Source of the DNA: Treponema primitia ZAS-1
Lineage (GTDB): Bacteria; Spirochaetota; Spirochaetia; Treponematales; Breznakiellaceae
Reading direction: 5' to 3'
DNA: 64,000 nt
NCBI RefSeq assembly: GCF_000297095.1
Contig: NZ_AEEA01000113.1
Coordinates: 1 to 64,000, forward strand
A program made the translations under genes and the position numbers. Position 1 is the stretch's first letter. The number at the start of each line of letters is the position of its first letter. Positions 25,904 through 34,277 of this stretch are shown in pieces. Under the pieces are notes generated by a model. That model saw only the letters and a list, made by a program, of their open reading frames with translations. It ran no database searches and was not told where the DNA came from.

Positions 25904-26749
25904 TTGAAACATAAAATAAAGTCAGGCGGGGATTTGGCTTTTAATTGTATTAGTTCGGTGATTCTTTTTCTTGCGCTCCTCGTAACTTTCTATCCGTTTA
26001 TGTGGATGGTTTTGAATAGTTTTCGTACCACCCAGGAGATTTTCCAACATTCCTTTGCGATGCCCAGCCATTTTAACTTTTCGGTATACCGCGATGCCTG
26101 GAAACAGGCAAATTTCTCGGCGACTTTTAAGAATAGTGTCATTGTTACGGTTGCCATTGTGGCAATCACTATCCTTTTTGGATCCATGGCGGCCTTTGCC
26201 ATCGCCCGGCTCAGGTTTCCGGGCCGCATAGTTCTGCACCGTTTGCTTTCTTCGTCCATGATCATCTCGGGTCAACTCATTCTTATTCCATTGTTTTTTA
26301 TCATCAGGAACCTCAAGCTTTACGATAACCTTCTGGCGGTGATTTTTTCATCGTCGGCAATTAGTATGCCCTTTGCGATTGTATTCCTCCACTCGTTTTT
26401 CCGCGATATCCCAACCGAAATTGAGGAATCTACGGTGATGGACGGTTGTCCAAAACGGGTTTTTTTCCTGCGTTTTATCCTGCCCCTTTCAAAACCAGCG
26501 CTTGCTTCACTGGGCATATTCCAGTCACTGGCCGCCTGGAATGAATATTTATATTCCCTCACTTTTTTGAAGACCGAATCTATCAGAACTATCCCCTTGC
26601 AGATGGTTAATTTCTTTGTTATGTATCGGACCGAGTGGCAAAAACTTTTTGCTGCCCTAACCATAGCCGTCGTGCCCCTGCTTATTCTGTATGGGGTATC
26701 GCAAAAGTACTTTATCCGGGGCCTTACCGCCGGTGCGGTTAAGCAGTAG
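25904..26749 (+). CDS. MalG-type sugar ABC permease
   Basis: A 281-residue inner-membrane permease of the MalG family (BPD_transp_1) with six predicted helices. The coupling EAA-like loop reads EIEESTVMDGCPKRVFFLRF, where the usual EAA is EES. It ends in RGLTAGAVKQ, a typical MalG C-terminus. It is the first gene after promoter B; the order permease-permease-binding protein is reversed from the common malEFG order. A GGAGGG site precedes the ATG. No ATPase gene is in this operon, so it must use a shared MsmK/MalK-type ATPase encoded elsewhere. Confidence 0.92.
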   Translation: MKHKIKSGGDLAFNCISSVILFLALLVTFYPFMWMVLNSFRTTQEIFQHSFAMPSHFNFSVYRDAWKQANFSATFKNSVIVTVAIVAITILFGSMAAFAIARLRFPGRIVLHRLLSSSMIISGQLILIPLFFIIRNLKLYDNLLAVIFSSSAISMPFAIVFLHSFFRDIPTEIEESTVMDGCPKRVFFLRFILPLSKPALASLGIFQSLAAWNEYLYSLTFLKTESIRTIPLQMVNFFVMYRTEWQKLFAALTIAVVPLLILYGVSQKYFIRGLTAGAVKQ

Positions 26750-26763
26750 GGGGATGGTGAAAA

Positions 26764-27669
26764 ATGAAAAAGAAACTTGGCGAAACCTATTCCATATTTT
26801 CCTATTTCTACCTTCTGCCGGCGCTGGCATTGATGTTTGTTTTTGTGTTCCTGCCCCTGATCCAGAGCGTGGGGTATTCATTTTATCGTATACGGAACAT
26901 GCGGCTTGACAAATTCGTGTGGTTTGAAAATTACCAAATACTGTTTGCCGATGGTTTATTCTGGAATTCCATGCGTATTACCATACAGTGGGCGCTTATG
27001 GCCGCAATATTTCCCGGTTTTGTCGGGCTTGTCCTCGCCCTGCTTCTGGAATTCAGAACAAAGAATATGGCGCTGTCGGGTATTACCCGCACAATACTCT
27101 TTATGCCCATGATGATGTCAGGGGTTGCGGTGGGCCTTCTCTGGTCGCTTATTTACAACCCCACACTCGGCATCATAAATGGGTTATTAACGGCGGTCGG
27201 TTTGTCAAGCAACGCCAATCCGGTGAACCTTTTGGGAGACGGAAAAACCGCCCTTTTTGCAGCCTTTTTTACGACCGTGTGGCAGGGATCGGGACTTTCC
27301 ATGGTAACGTTTTCTGCCGCCTTGCAGGGTGTAAGCAGCGATATTATCGAAGCGAGCATGATAGACGGGGCTAATAAATTCCAGCAAATGCGGCATATCT
27401 CAATACCAAGTATAATCGGCACCATTACTACAATTATTACGATAAATCTGATTAATGGATTTAAAGCCTTTGACATACTCATGGTGTTAACAGGAGGCGG
27501 TCCGGGGACATCCACCTTGAGTACATCCCTCTACATGTACCGCCAGGGATTCTTTGCTTTGAAATTCGACTACGCTGCGGTAATGCAGGTTGTGTTGTTT
27601 ATAAGCGTAACCATCTTTGTGGTAATCGTTAATTTTCTCTTAAAAAAAGTTAATGAGAGGTATACTTAG
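26764..27669 (+). CDS. MalF-type sugar ABC permease
   Basis: A 301-residue MalF-family permease with six helices and the loop DIIEASMIDGANKFQQMRHI, a good EAA match, followed by MVLTGGGPGTSTLS that is typical of lactose/multiple-sugar permeases. Partner of the MalG-type protein 14 bases upstream. Serves the binding protein encoded next. Confidence 0.93.
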   Translation: MKKKLGETYSIFSYFYLLPALALMFVFVFLPLIQSVGYSFYRIRNMRLDKFVWFENYQILFADGLFWNSMRITIQWALMAAIFPGFVGLVLALLLEFRTKNMALSGITRTILFMPMMMSGVAVGLLWSLIYNPTLGIINGLLTAVGLSSNANPVNLLGDGKTALFAAFFTTVWQGSGLSMVTFSAALQGVSSDIIEASMIDGANKFQQMRHISIPSIIGTITTIITINLINGFKAFDILMVLTGGGPGTSTLSTSLYMYRQGFFALKFDYAAVMQVVLFISVTIFVVIVNFLLKKVNERYT

Positions 27670-27726
27670 CAGAAAAGCTGCCGGGTTTAGCCTTTTATTA
27701 TAAATATTTATCGGAGGAGTGAAGTT

Positions 27727-29010
27727 ATGAAAAAGATCGGTATCATCGTAATGGTTCTGTGTCTAATCAGTACTGCCGTTCTATTTGCAGGCGGTGGTTC
27801 GCAGGGCGGAGGCGGTGGAAGTTCGGGAGAGCAGGTAACCCTTAAATTCTGGACTGATATGGCAGGCGGACGTGCGCTTGAATATTTCAAGGCGTATGAA
27901 AAGACCCACCCGAATATAAAACTGGAGGTTTCGGTGTATGAGTCACAGGACTATAAAACCCAGTCCCGCCTTGCCCTTGTATCGGGAACAAAACCGGATA
28001 TATGGCAGACTAATACCGGCACTTTCCTCGATCAGTTTATCGAGGCAGGCGGGTGTATGGATATTACGAACTACATTAGCCAGTACGGTTGGGATAAAAG
28101 CCTTGGTGATGCCAGCCTCGATGTGGGCCGCCGCAACGGCAGGCTTTATGCAATTCCCAATGGCGGTTTCTTTACCTGGCAGGCTCTGTATGCCAATAAA
28201 GAATTCTTTAGAAAAAACAATATCCCCTATCCTAAGACCGTTGATGAAATGATCGCCACCGCACAGCGAATCCGCGCTGCGGGTTTGCAGCCCATAGCCT
28301 TCGGCAACAAAGACGGGTGGCCGGGCCAGATCATCCTTGGCGACTATATGGGGCAGCTTGTCGGCGCTGATTATGCGGAAAAACTCAATAAGGGAACAAT
28401 AAAGTGGGATAATTCTCCCGAGCTTAAGACTGCCTTTGAAACCCTTGCTAAACTCGCCAAGGGAGGCGCTTTTATAGACGGCTATGCAACAAGCGACATG
28501 AATATCGGCGGTATCCAGTCTTGGCTTGCGCAAAAGGCGGCGTTCCTTTACGTTGGTACATGGTTCTACGATACCGACACCCAGGCGACATTGGATTTTG
28601 AGGTTGAAACAATACCGCTGCCGCTAATAAATGCCAATACCAAGTTAAAATCAATCCAACTTTATCCGGATCCCTGTATCTTTGTTGATAAGGATACAAA
28701 GCATAGTAAAGAAGCGATTGAATTCCTGAACTATTGTGTGCAGCAGGAATGGTACGAAATTTACTCGGATCAGGGAAAATGCCTAACCCCGAATGCCGAG
28801 GCAAACAAGAAACTGGATGCTCCGGCCTGGCTTAAATCGGAACCGATCTTGAGCCAGATGAGCCTGCCCATGTTTAATTATTGGACAACCCAGTTCCCCA
28901 TGCCTGTTGAGGAAACGCTTGCTAATAATATTAAGATGGTGTTTGAAGGATCAATTAGTGTGGATCAGGCGCTCAAGAACATTGAGCAGGAACACGCAAG
29001 GAATAGGTAA
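27727..29010 (+). CDS. Family-1 sugar-binding protein
   Basis: A 427-residue extracellular solute-binding protein of the MalE/family-1 class. Signal peptide MKKIGIIVMVLCLISTAVLFA, then a Gly-rich linker (GGGSQGGGGGSSGEQ) before the first domain VTLKFWTDMAGGRALEYF. No lipobox Cys, so it is likely free in the periplasm. Includes GTKPDIWQTNTG and a C-terminal QWYEIY-like hinge region. GGAGG precedes the ATG. The following 14-bp hairpin (29037-29088) probably limits transcription of the enzymes downstream. Confidence 0.9.
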   Translation: MKKIGIIVMVLCLISTAVLFAGGGSQGGGGGSSGEQVTLKFWTDMAGGRALEYFKAYEKTHPNIKLEVSVYESQDYKTQSRLALVSGTKPDIWQTNTGTFLDQFIEAGGCMDITNYISQYGWDKSLGDASLDVGRRNGRLYAIPNGGFFTWQALYANKEFFRKNNIPYPKTVDEMIATAQRIRAAGLQPIAFGNKDGWPGQIILGDYMGQLVGADYAEKLNKGTIKWDNSPELKTAFETLAKLAKGGAFIDGYATSDMNIGGIQSWLAQKAAFLYVGTWFYDTDTQATLDFEVETIPLPLINANTKLKSIQLYPDPCIFVDKDTKHSKEAIEFLNYCVQQEWYEIYSDQGKCLTPNAEANKKLDAPAWLKSEPILSQMSLPMFNYWTTQFPMPVEETLANNIKMVFEGSISVDQALKNIEQEHARNR

Positions 29011-29036
29011 GAAAAAAACGTACGTTTTGGTTACCT

Positions 29037-29088
29037 GGAGAAAACCGCATATTTTTTGCAGTGCCCGATACTGAATGCGGTTTTCTCC
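29037..29088 (+). terminator. 14-bp perfect hairpin after binding-protein gene
   Basis: GGAGAAAACCGCAT at 29037-29050 is the exact reverse complement of 29075-29088, with a 24-base loop and TTTTT two bases after the stem. Likely a partial terminator between the importer genes and the catabolic genes. Confidence 0.78.
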
Positions 29089-29115
29089 GATTTTTGATAT
29101 CCCAGGAGCCCTATT

Positions 29116-30294
29116 TTGACAAACCGTGAATTATTTCATGCAACCATGGCCGGAGAAAACGGAAGACAATTACTCCACATGGAGCAGGGTTTCAATATCG
29201 TGTATAATAACTGGCTTAAGGATGGTCTGCCGTCAAATGTCGATAATTGTGATTTTCCCGCCTTTGGGAAAAACCGCAATTTATACGATTACATGAATGT
29301 TACCGGTTACTTGTATTGTCATATTAACCAGTTCTGCGTTCCCAAGTTTGACGAAGAACTTATTGAAGAGACCGCAGAAACAAAGGTTTACCGTAACGGT
29401 AATGGTGTTGTTCTTAAGGAACGTACCAAGGCATCTGTGGAAGGAACGGCAAGTTTTTCACCTCCCCAGGAAATTGATTTTACCATAGCAAGCGAAAAGG
29501 CCTATATGGAAAACCGTCACCGCCTGACCGGGAATGGGAATCTCCGTTTTGATAAGAAATGGCTTGCGGATAATGCGGAAATCATAAGAACCCAGCAGGA
29601 CTATCTGCCGACCCTCTGGATCCACGGTCCCTTTGCGTATCTTAGGGAACTCATGGGAACTGAAAACGCCATGATACTTCCCTATGAAGAACCGGATCTT
29701 ATCAAGATGATGCTTAAGGACCATCTTGAAGTTTCCATGGCCGCTGCGGCGCCGGTCATAGAAGCCTGTAAGCCCGACATGTGTTTTGTCTGGGAGGATT
29801 GCTGCGGCAGTACCGGTCCATTTGTTTCTCCTGCGATTTTTGACGAACTTATCGCCCCTTGGTACAGGGCCTTTAAGGATTATCTTTTATCAATGGGGGT
29901 TAGGTGGATCATGCTTGATACTGATGGAGATCCTTCTCCTCTGGTGAGCCGATGGTACGAGGCGGGAGTAGACTGTATGCAGCCCTGGGAAGTGAACGGG
30001 GTGGATATGTTGAAGTTTGCCGATGCATATCCTGAGTATGTCATGATGGGCGGCATTTACAAACATATGTTTGAACCCAACGATCTTTCTCAAGTAGGCA
30101 GGTTTACTACTACGGACGTTCACGAAGCGATTGATATGGAATTAAAGCGGGTGGTTGAACCTATGATGAAACGGGGGCGCTACATAGCGGCCTTGGATCA
30201 CTGGGCTTTTTGGGGAACCACCTTTGACGGATATACGCACTATAGTAACAGACTTTTAGATTACGGAAAGGCCAACACGGTAACCCGTGTATAA
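29116..30294 (+). CDS. Uroporphyrinogen-decarboxylase-fold protein (second)
   Basis: A 392-residue UroD-superfamily protein that starts at a TTG with CAGGAG 7 bases upstream. Motifs: start TNRELFHATMAGE, LWIHGPFAYLRELMGTENAM, FVWEDCCGSTGPFVSP, and IMLDTDGDPSPLVSRWYEAG with MMGGIYKHM near the C-terminus, the pattern of UroD-like proteins that are not HemE. It is only distantly similar to the paralogue at 24458 and lies in the second operon of the same regulon. It may act as methyltransferase or hydratase/lyase on a sugar-derived compound; the family has no settled function in sugar clusters. Confidence 0.78.
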   Translation: MTNRELFHATMAGENGRQLLHMEQGFNIVYNNWLKDGLPSNVDNCDFPAFGKNRNLYDYMNVTGYLYCHINQFCVPKFDEELIEETAETKVYRNGNGVVLKERTKASVEGTASFSPPQEIDFTIASEKAYMENRHRLTGNGNLRFDKKWLADNAEIIRTQQDYLPTLWIHGPFAYLRELMGTENAMILPYEEPDLIKMMLKDHLEVSMAAAAPVIEACKPDMCFVWEDCCGSTGPFVSPAIFDELIAPWYRAFKDYLLSMGVRWIMLDTDGDPSPLVSRWYEAGVDCMQPWEVNGVDMLKFADAYPEYVMMGGIYKHMFEPNDLSQVGRFTTTDVHEAIDMELKRVVEPMMKRGRYIAALDHWAFWGTTFDGYTHYSNRLLDYGKANTVTRV

Positions 30295-30328
30295 AACAAT
30301 ACGGTATAACGCATAAAGGAGCAATTGT

Positions 30329-32380
30329 ATGAATAATCCTGACTGGCACAAGAAAAACTACCGCCGCAATCTGGTGGATATGCACATCGAAGCATGGGAT
30401 CCCGATTTTTTAACTCAATTCGATCCCAAGGCCTATGTGGACTGTATGATAGCGGCAAACGTAAGCTGCTGTATGGTCTATGCCAATTCCCATGCGGGCT
30501 TTGCCTACTGGCCGGCGCCGGGGGGGAATCAGCATCCTAATTTAAAGGGAAGGGATATCTTTGGGGAAGTGGTAGATCTTTGCCACAGGAACAACATCGA
30601 AGTTATCACTTACTACACGTTAATCTACGATAACTGGGCCTACAACCAGGACCCGGCGTGGCGCATCATCCAGGCGGACGGATACTCCGCACGGGAGCAA
30701 ACAGAATTATTCTCCGGCCGTTACGGCCTGGCCTGTCCCAATGCGGAAGGCTACCGGGAATTTACCCGGAAGCAGGTTACCGACCTCGTAACCAAATATG
30801 AATTTGAAAGTATTTTCTTTGATATGACCTTTTGGCCATCGGTCTGTTATTGCCCCAGTTGTAAGGCGCGCTTTGAAAAAGAGATAGGCGGCGTCATGCC
30901 CAGGATCATCAATTGGAATGACCCAACTTGGAACGCATTTCAGGATGCCCGGGAAAAATGGCTTAACGAATTTGCGTTCTTCGCTACCAACACCGTTAAG
31001 GCCTTAAAGCCAAAGGTTACGGTTAACCACCAATACTCCCTGATTACCCAATCCTGGGTCCGGGGGGTTACGGAGGATCACACCGACCCCTGCGATTATG
31101 TGGGGGGTGATTTCTACGCCGGTCCTACCGAACAGGGGCTTATCTGCAAGCTCTTTAATTCCCTAAGCGGCAGTTTTGAATTTCACACCTCCCGCTGTCT
31201 CGGACTGGGGGACCATACCACGGTAAAAACCATGGAACACCTCAAACTCCAATCCTGTATCGCCCTGGCCCACAACGGGGCCTTCCTCTTTATCGACGCC
31301 ATCGATCCGGTGGGAACCCTTAACAAGGAATTTTATCAAAAGATGGGAACCATACTGCGGGAATTTCAGGAGTACGAACCCTATCTGGGGGGCAGCATGA
31401 TTGCCGATGTGGCTATCCTCTTTGATATGTGGTCAAAATTCGATTTCCATGACAACGGCAAAAATGCACTGGATCCAAGCGCCCAAGGAATGCCCCACCT
31501 GGATGCGGTGGTCGGAGCGGCCAGGGCGCTCAAGGAAAAACATATTCCCTACACGGTTATCGGCCGCCGGAATCTGAAGAATGGGATTGATAAATACCGG
31601 GTCATCATCATGCCCGATATTCTGCGTCTTTCCGATGAAGCGGCCGAGGATATCCGGGCCTATGTCAGGGCCGGCGGTACGGTCTATGCCAGCGGTCACT
31701 CGGGGATTACCAACCTTGGTGATGTTTTTGGTTTCGAACCGATTGGTGAGACCGCTCAGGAATTTACTTACCTGGCGCCAAGTGCCGGCGGCAAGTCATT
31801 CTTTGCCGATTCCAGTCCCAAGTATCCCCTGGCCCTTAATACGCTGCAACAGATTGTCAAGGCAAAACCAGGAGCAGCGGTGCTGGCAACCACGGTACTT
31901 CCCTACACGGACAGAACCGATTCCGGAAATTTTTCTTCCATCCATTCCAACCCTCCGGGTGTCCCCACGGATAATCCGGGGATGATCGGTACTGCTTTTG
32001 GTAAGGGAAGGGTTATCTGGGCTGCCGGTCCTATTGAAGGATATAAGGAAAACTTTCAGGATAAGGTATTTATATCCTGCATTGACAATCTGCTGGATAA
32101 AAAGTATTCCGTTATTTTTGAAGCCCCCCCTGCGACGGAAGCGATCTGTTTTGCCCAGGATGACGGTATCATTGTAAGTATACTCAACACCCAAACTACC
32201 CTCCCACCGGTAACGGTTCATGACCTGCATTTTACCATTGACCTTAAGGGGCGGTCATGTGCACAGGTTCTGTTGCTTCCCAAACGGAGTGAAATAAAAT
32301 TTACAGAAACCGATGGTGCGGTACGCTTCGATCTGCCGCCCCTGGAATTGTTCCACATGGTTAAAGTAGTTTACAAATAA
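30329..32380 (+). CDS. Fucosidase-like GHL-type glycoside hydrolase
   Basis: A 683-residue protein without signal peptide, so cytoplasmic. N-terminal TIM barrel (about 10-340) of the hypothetical glycosyl hydrolase 6 / alpha-L-fucosidase-like type: NLVDMHIEAWDPDFL, IEVITYYTLIYDNWA, FESIFFDMTFWPSVCYCPSC with a candidate catalytic Asp, and VTVNHQYS. Residues about 365-560 form a flavodoxin-like GH42 trimerisation-like domain (RVIIMPDILRLSDEAAED, GRVIWAAGPIEG), then a beta-sandwich end. It probably cleaves an imported oligosaccharide. Catalytic assignment and substrate are inferred. It follows the UroD-like gene by 34 bases and is 13 bases before the kinase gene. Confidence 0.72.
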   Translation: MNNPDWHKKNYRRNLVDMHIEAWDPDFLTQFDPKAYVDCMIAANVSCCMVYANSHAGFAYWPAPGGNQHPNLKGRDIFGEVVDLCHRNNIEVITYYTLIYDNWAYNQDPAWRIIQADGYSAREQTELFSGRYGLACPNAEGYREFTRKQVTDLVTKYEFESIFFDMTFWPSVCYCPSCKARFEKEIGGVMPRIINWNDPTWNAFQDAREKWLNEFAFFATNTVKALKPKVTVNHQYSLITQSWVRGVTEDHTDPCDYVGGDFYAGPTEQGLICKLFNSLSGSFEFHTSRCLGLGDHTTVKTMEHLKLQSCIALAHNGAFLFIDAIDPVGTLNKEFYQKMGTILREFQEYEPYLGGSMIADVAILFDMWSKFDFHDNGKNALDPSAQGMPHLDAVVGAARALKEKHIPYTVIGRRNLKNGIDKYRVIIMPDILRLSDEAAEDIRAYVRAGGTVYASGHSGITNLGDVFGFEPIGETAQEFTYLAPSAGGKSFFADSSPKYPLALNTLQQIVKAKPGAAVLATTVLPYTDRTDSGNFSSIHSNPPGVPTDNPGMIGTAFGKGRVIWAAGPIEGYKENFQDKVFISCIDNLLDKKYSVIFEAPPATEAICFAQDDGIIVSILNTQTTLPPVTVHDLHFTIDLKGRSCAQVLLLPKRSEIKFTETDGAVRFDLPPLELFHMVKVVYK

Positions 32381-32393
32381 GGGCGGATAAATC

Positions 32394-33884
32394 ATGGCGC
32401 TATTGGGTATTGATGTTGGTTCCACAGGCTGCAAGGCCATTATCTTTGACTTAAACGGACAGTTGCTCAAGTCAGCCTACCGGTCGTACCCCATGCTCTA
32501 TCCCCAGCCGGGATGGCGCGAGCTGGACAGTGAACAGGTTTTTTCCGCAGTGCTGGAATGTATCGAAGAATGCTGCGCCGGCGGCATAGGTCCCAGGGTT
32601 CGCTCCTTGAGTGTGTCCGCTCAGGGGGAAGCGCTGGTACCCATAGACCGTTCCGGCTGCGCCCTGGCAAACTCCATGGTCTCCTTCGACACCCGGGATA
32701 TTGCCGAGACCGGGTGGATCCGGAATAACCTGGACCTGGATTACATCACCGAAAAAACCGGGGTGCCCCTGCACACCATGTTCAGCCTGCCAAAAATACT
32801 GTGGATAAAAAATCATGATCCCGGGGTATACGCCAAAACCTGGAAGTTCCTCTGTTTTGCCGATTATGTGGCCTTCCGTCTTGGCGCCGATGTGGCGCCG
32901 ACCATGGACCATTCCCTGGCATCCCGGACCATGCTTTTTAATATTCCGGAAAAGAAATGGGATGCTTCGCTGATCAATGCCGCAGCCATAGATGGCGATA
33001 AATTACCGGCCCTGGCCCCCTGCGGGACACCATTGGGAACCGTTAAAGAGATTTATCGTAAGCGTTTTGGTTTTACCACCGATCTTATCATCGCCACCGG
33101 TGGACATGATCAGGTTTGCTGTGCCCTGGGGGCGGGGGTCCTCTCCGGCGGGGACGCTATGAATTCCATGGGAACCACGGATAGCATCGTTTGTGTAAGC
33201 CCGGTCTTTACCTCAGGGAAGCGGCAGATGGAGGCCAATATCCCCTGTGGATCCTACGGCGTAAGCGATCTCTATGCCGCCCACTCCTTTGTGCTCAGTA
33301 CCGGTTCGGTGATTCAGTGGTTCCGCAATACTTTTTACGGCGGGGACGCCCGGACTTCCTATGCGGAACTGGATGCCCAAGCGCAAAAAATCGGCAAACC
33401 GTCGGGACTGTATCTTTTGCCCCATTTCTCCGGATCCGGTACCCCCTATCTGGACAGCAGCTCAAAGGGAATATTTGCGGGCCTGTCCCTGGAAACGGAA
33501 AAGGCGGAAATATACCGGGCAATCCTGGAAGGGATATGCTATGAACTGCGGGTCAATATTGAAAACATGGAAAGCGCCGGAATATCAATTGAACGGATGA
33601 AGTGTATAGGCGGCGCCGCCAAGTCGGATTTTTATCTGCAATTGAAGGCTGATATTACCGGTAAGCCCATAATAAAACAGCGGGTGGAAGAAGCTGGCTG
33701 CCTTGGAGCCGCCCTTTTAGCCGGACGCGCCGCCGGCCTCATCCCCGACACCGGAGCTATTCTTAGACGCTTCACCTCGGAGGAAAAAACGTTCCTGCCA
33801 AATCCCGTATGGCAGGATGTATATTCAAGTTGTTTTGAAAAATATAAATCGGTTTATACCCTATCACGGACTTTGTTTAGCTAA
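32394..33884 (+). CDS. FGGY-family carbohydrate kinase
   Basis: A 496-residue FGGY kinase (xylulokinase/fuculokinase type). Visible: phosphate-1 loop LLGIDVGSTGCKAIIF, the FGGY-type strand LIIATGGHDQVCCALGAGV carrying the catalytic Asp, and the adenosine-site segment RMKCIGGAAKSDFYLQLKADITG. It phosphorylates a sugar in the cytoplasm and closes the operon started at promoter B, so import, hydrolysis and phosphorylation are encoded together. Substrate cannot be read from the sequence; xylulose, fuculose or rhamnulose are all possible. Confidence 0.9.
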   Translation: MALLGIDVGSTGCKAIIFDLNGQLLKSAYRSYPMLYPQPGWRELDSEQVFSAVLECIEECCAGGIGPRVRSLSVSAQGEALVPIDRSGCALANSMVSFDTRDIAETGWIRNNLDLDYITEKTGVPLHTMFSLPKILWIKNHDPGVYAKTWKFLCFADYVAFRLGADVAPTMDHSLASRTMLFNIPEKKWDASLINAAAIDGDKLPALAPCGTPLGTVKEIYRKRFGFTTDLIIATGGHDQVCCALGAGVLSGGDAMNSMGTTDSIVCVSPVFTSGKRQMEANIPCGSYGVSDLYAAHSFVLSTGSVIQWFRNTFYGGDARTSYAELDAQAQKIGKPSGLYLLPHFSGSGTPYLDSSSKGIFAGLSLETEKAEIYRAILEGICYELRVNIENMESAGISIERMKCIGGAAKSDFYLQLKADITGKPIIKQRVEEAGCLGAALLAGRAAGLIPDTGAILRRFTSEEKTFLPNPVWQDVYSSCFEKYKSVYTLSRTLFS

Positions 33885-33891
33885 GCCCCGA

Positions 33892-34104
33892 TCATGATTG
33901 AGTATTTCGGGGTATTTCAACCGGTCCCGCATGATGACCAAAAAGGGCCAATACGGCGTTTACCTTATCAAGCCGGATACGGTCTTTCCCTTGCTCCAGT
34001 TCCCGGATAAAACGGAGACCTACCCCCGCTTTTTCCGCCAATTCCACCTGGGTTAAGTTGGAGAATTTTCGGTGTTCCTTAATAAAAACGGCAAAAGAGT
34101 TCAT
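33892..34104 (-). CDS. XRE-family HipB-like regulator
   Basis: A 70-residue DNA-binding protein with an XRE helix-turn-helix (residues 8-62; LTQVELAEKAGVGLRFIRELEQGK), of the HipB/y4mF type. HipB proteins are antitoxins that repress their own operon, but no hipA or other toxin gene follows it: downstream lies the convergent kinase gene, 7 bases away. It is therefore either an orphan antitoxin or a relic. It has a consensus promoter with ATG 6 bases after the -10 box and two strong dyads upstream, as expected for tight autorepression. Confidence 0.85.
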   Translation of the reverse strand: MNSFAVFIKEHRKFSNLTQVELAEKAGVGLRFIRELEQGKDRIRLDKVNAVLALFGHHAGPVEIPRNTQS

Positions 34105-34110
34105 AAATAA

Positions 34111-34139
34111 ATTATACCCTAATGGGTATAAAATGTCAA
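34111..34139 (-). promoter_or_regulatory. Consensus leaderless promoter of the HipB-like gene
   Basis: Minus strand: TTGACA at 34139-34134, 17 bases, TATAAT at 34116-34111, ATG at 34104 after 6 more bases. The first operator dyad fills the spacer. Confidence 0.8.
34112..34131. promoter_or_regulatory. Operator dyad O1
   Basis: TTATACCC (34112-34119) and GGGTATAA (34124-34131) are perfect inverted arms around TAAT, between the -35 and -10 boxes of the HipB-like gene. Confidence 0.7.
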
Positions 34140-34144
34140 ATATT

Positions 34145-34178
34145 ATTAAAATTATACCCTATAAGGTATAATTTTAAT
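34145..34178. promoter_or_regulatory. Operator dyad O2
   Basis: A 14-bp perfect inverted repeat (34145-34158 with 34165-34178) around CTATAA. Its inner half-sites are the same TTATACC/GGTATAA as O1, set 40 bases away, about four helical turns, so two repressor dimers could bind the same face. Confidence 0.7.
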
Positions 34179-34277
34179 TCTGATAGCCGTAAGTTTCATT
34201 GTCCTTATTGTGTCTGATGTTCTTGTCTAAGCCCCGGGCTTTTGTAATAATAGTTCTATATTTATGGAGGAACTTCT

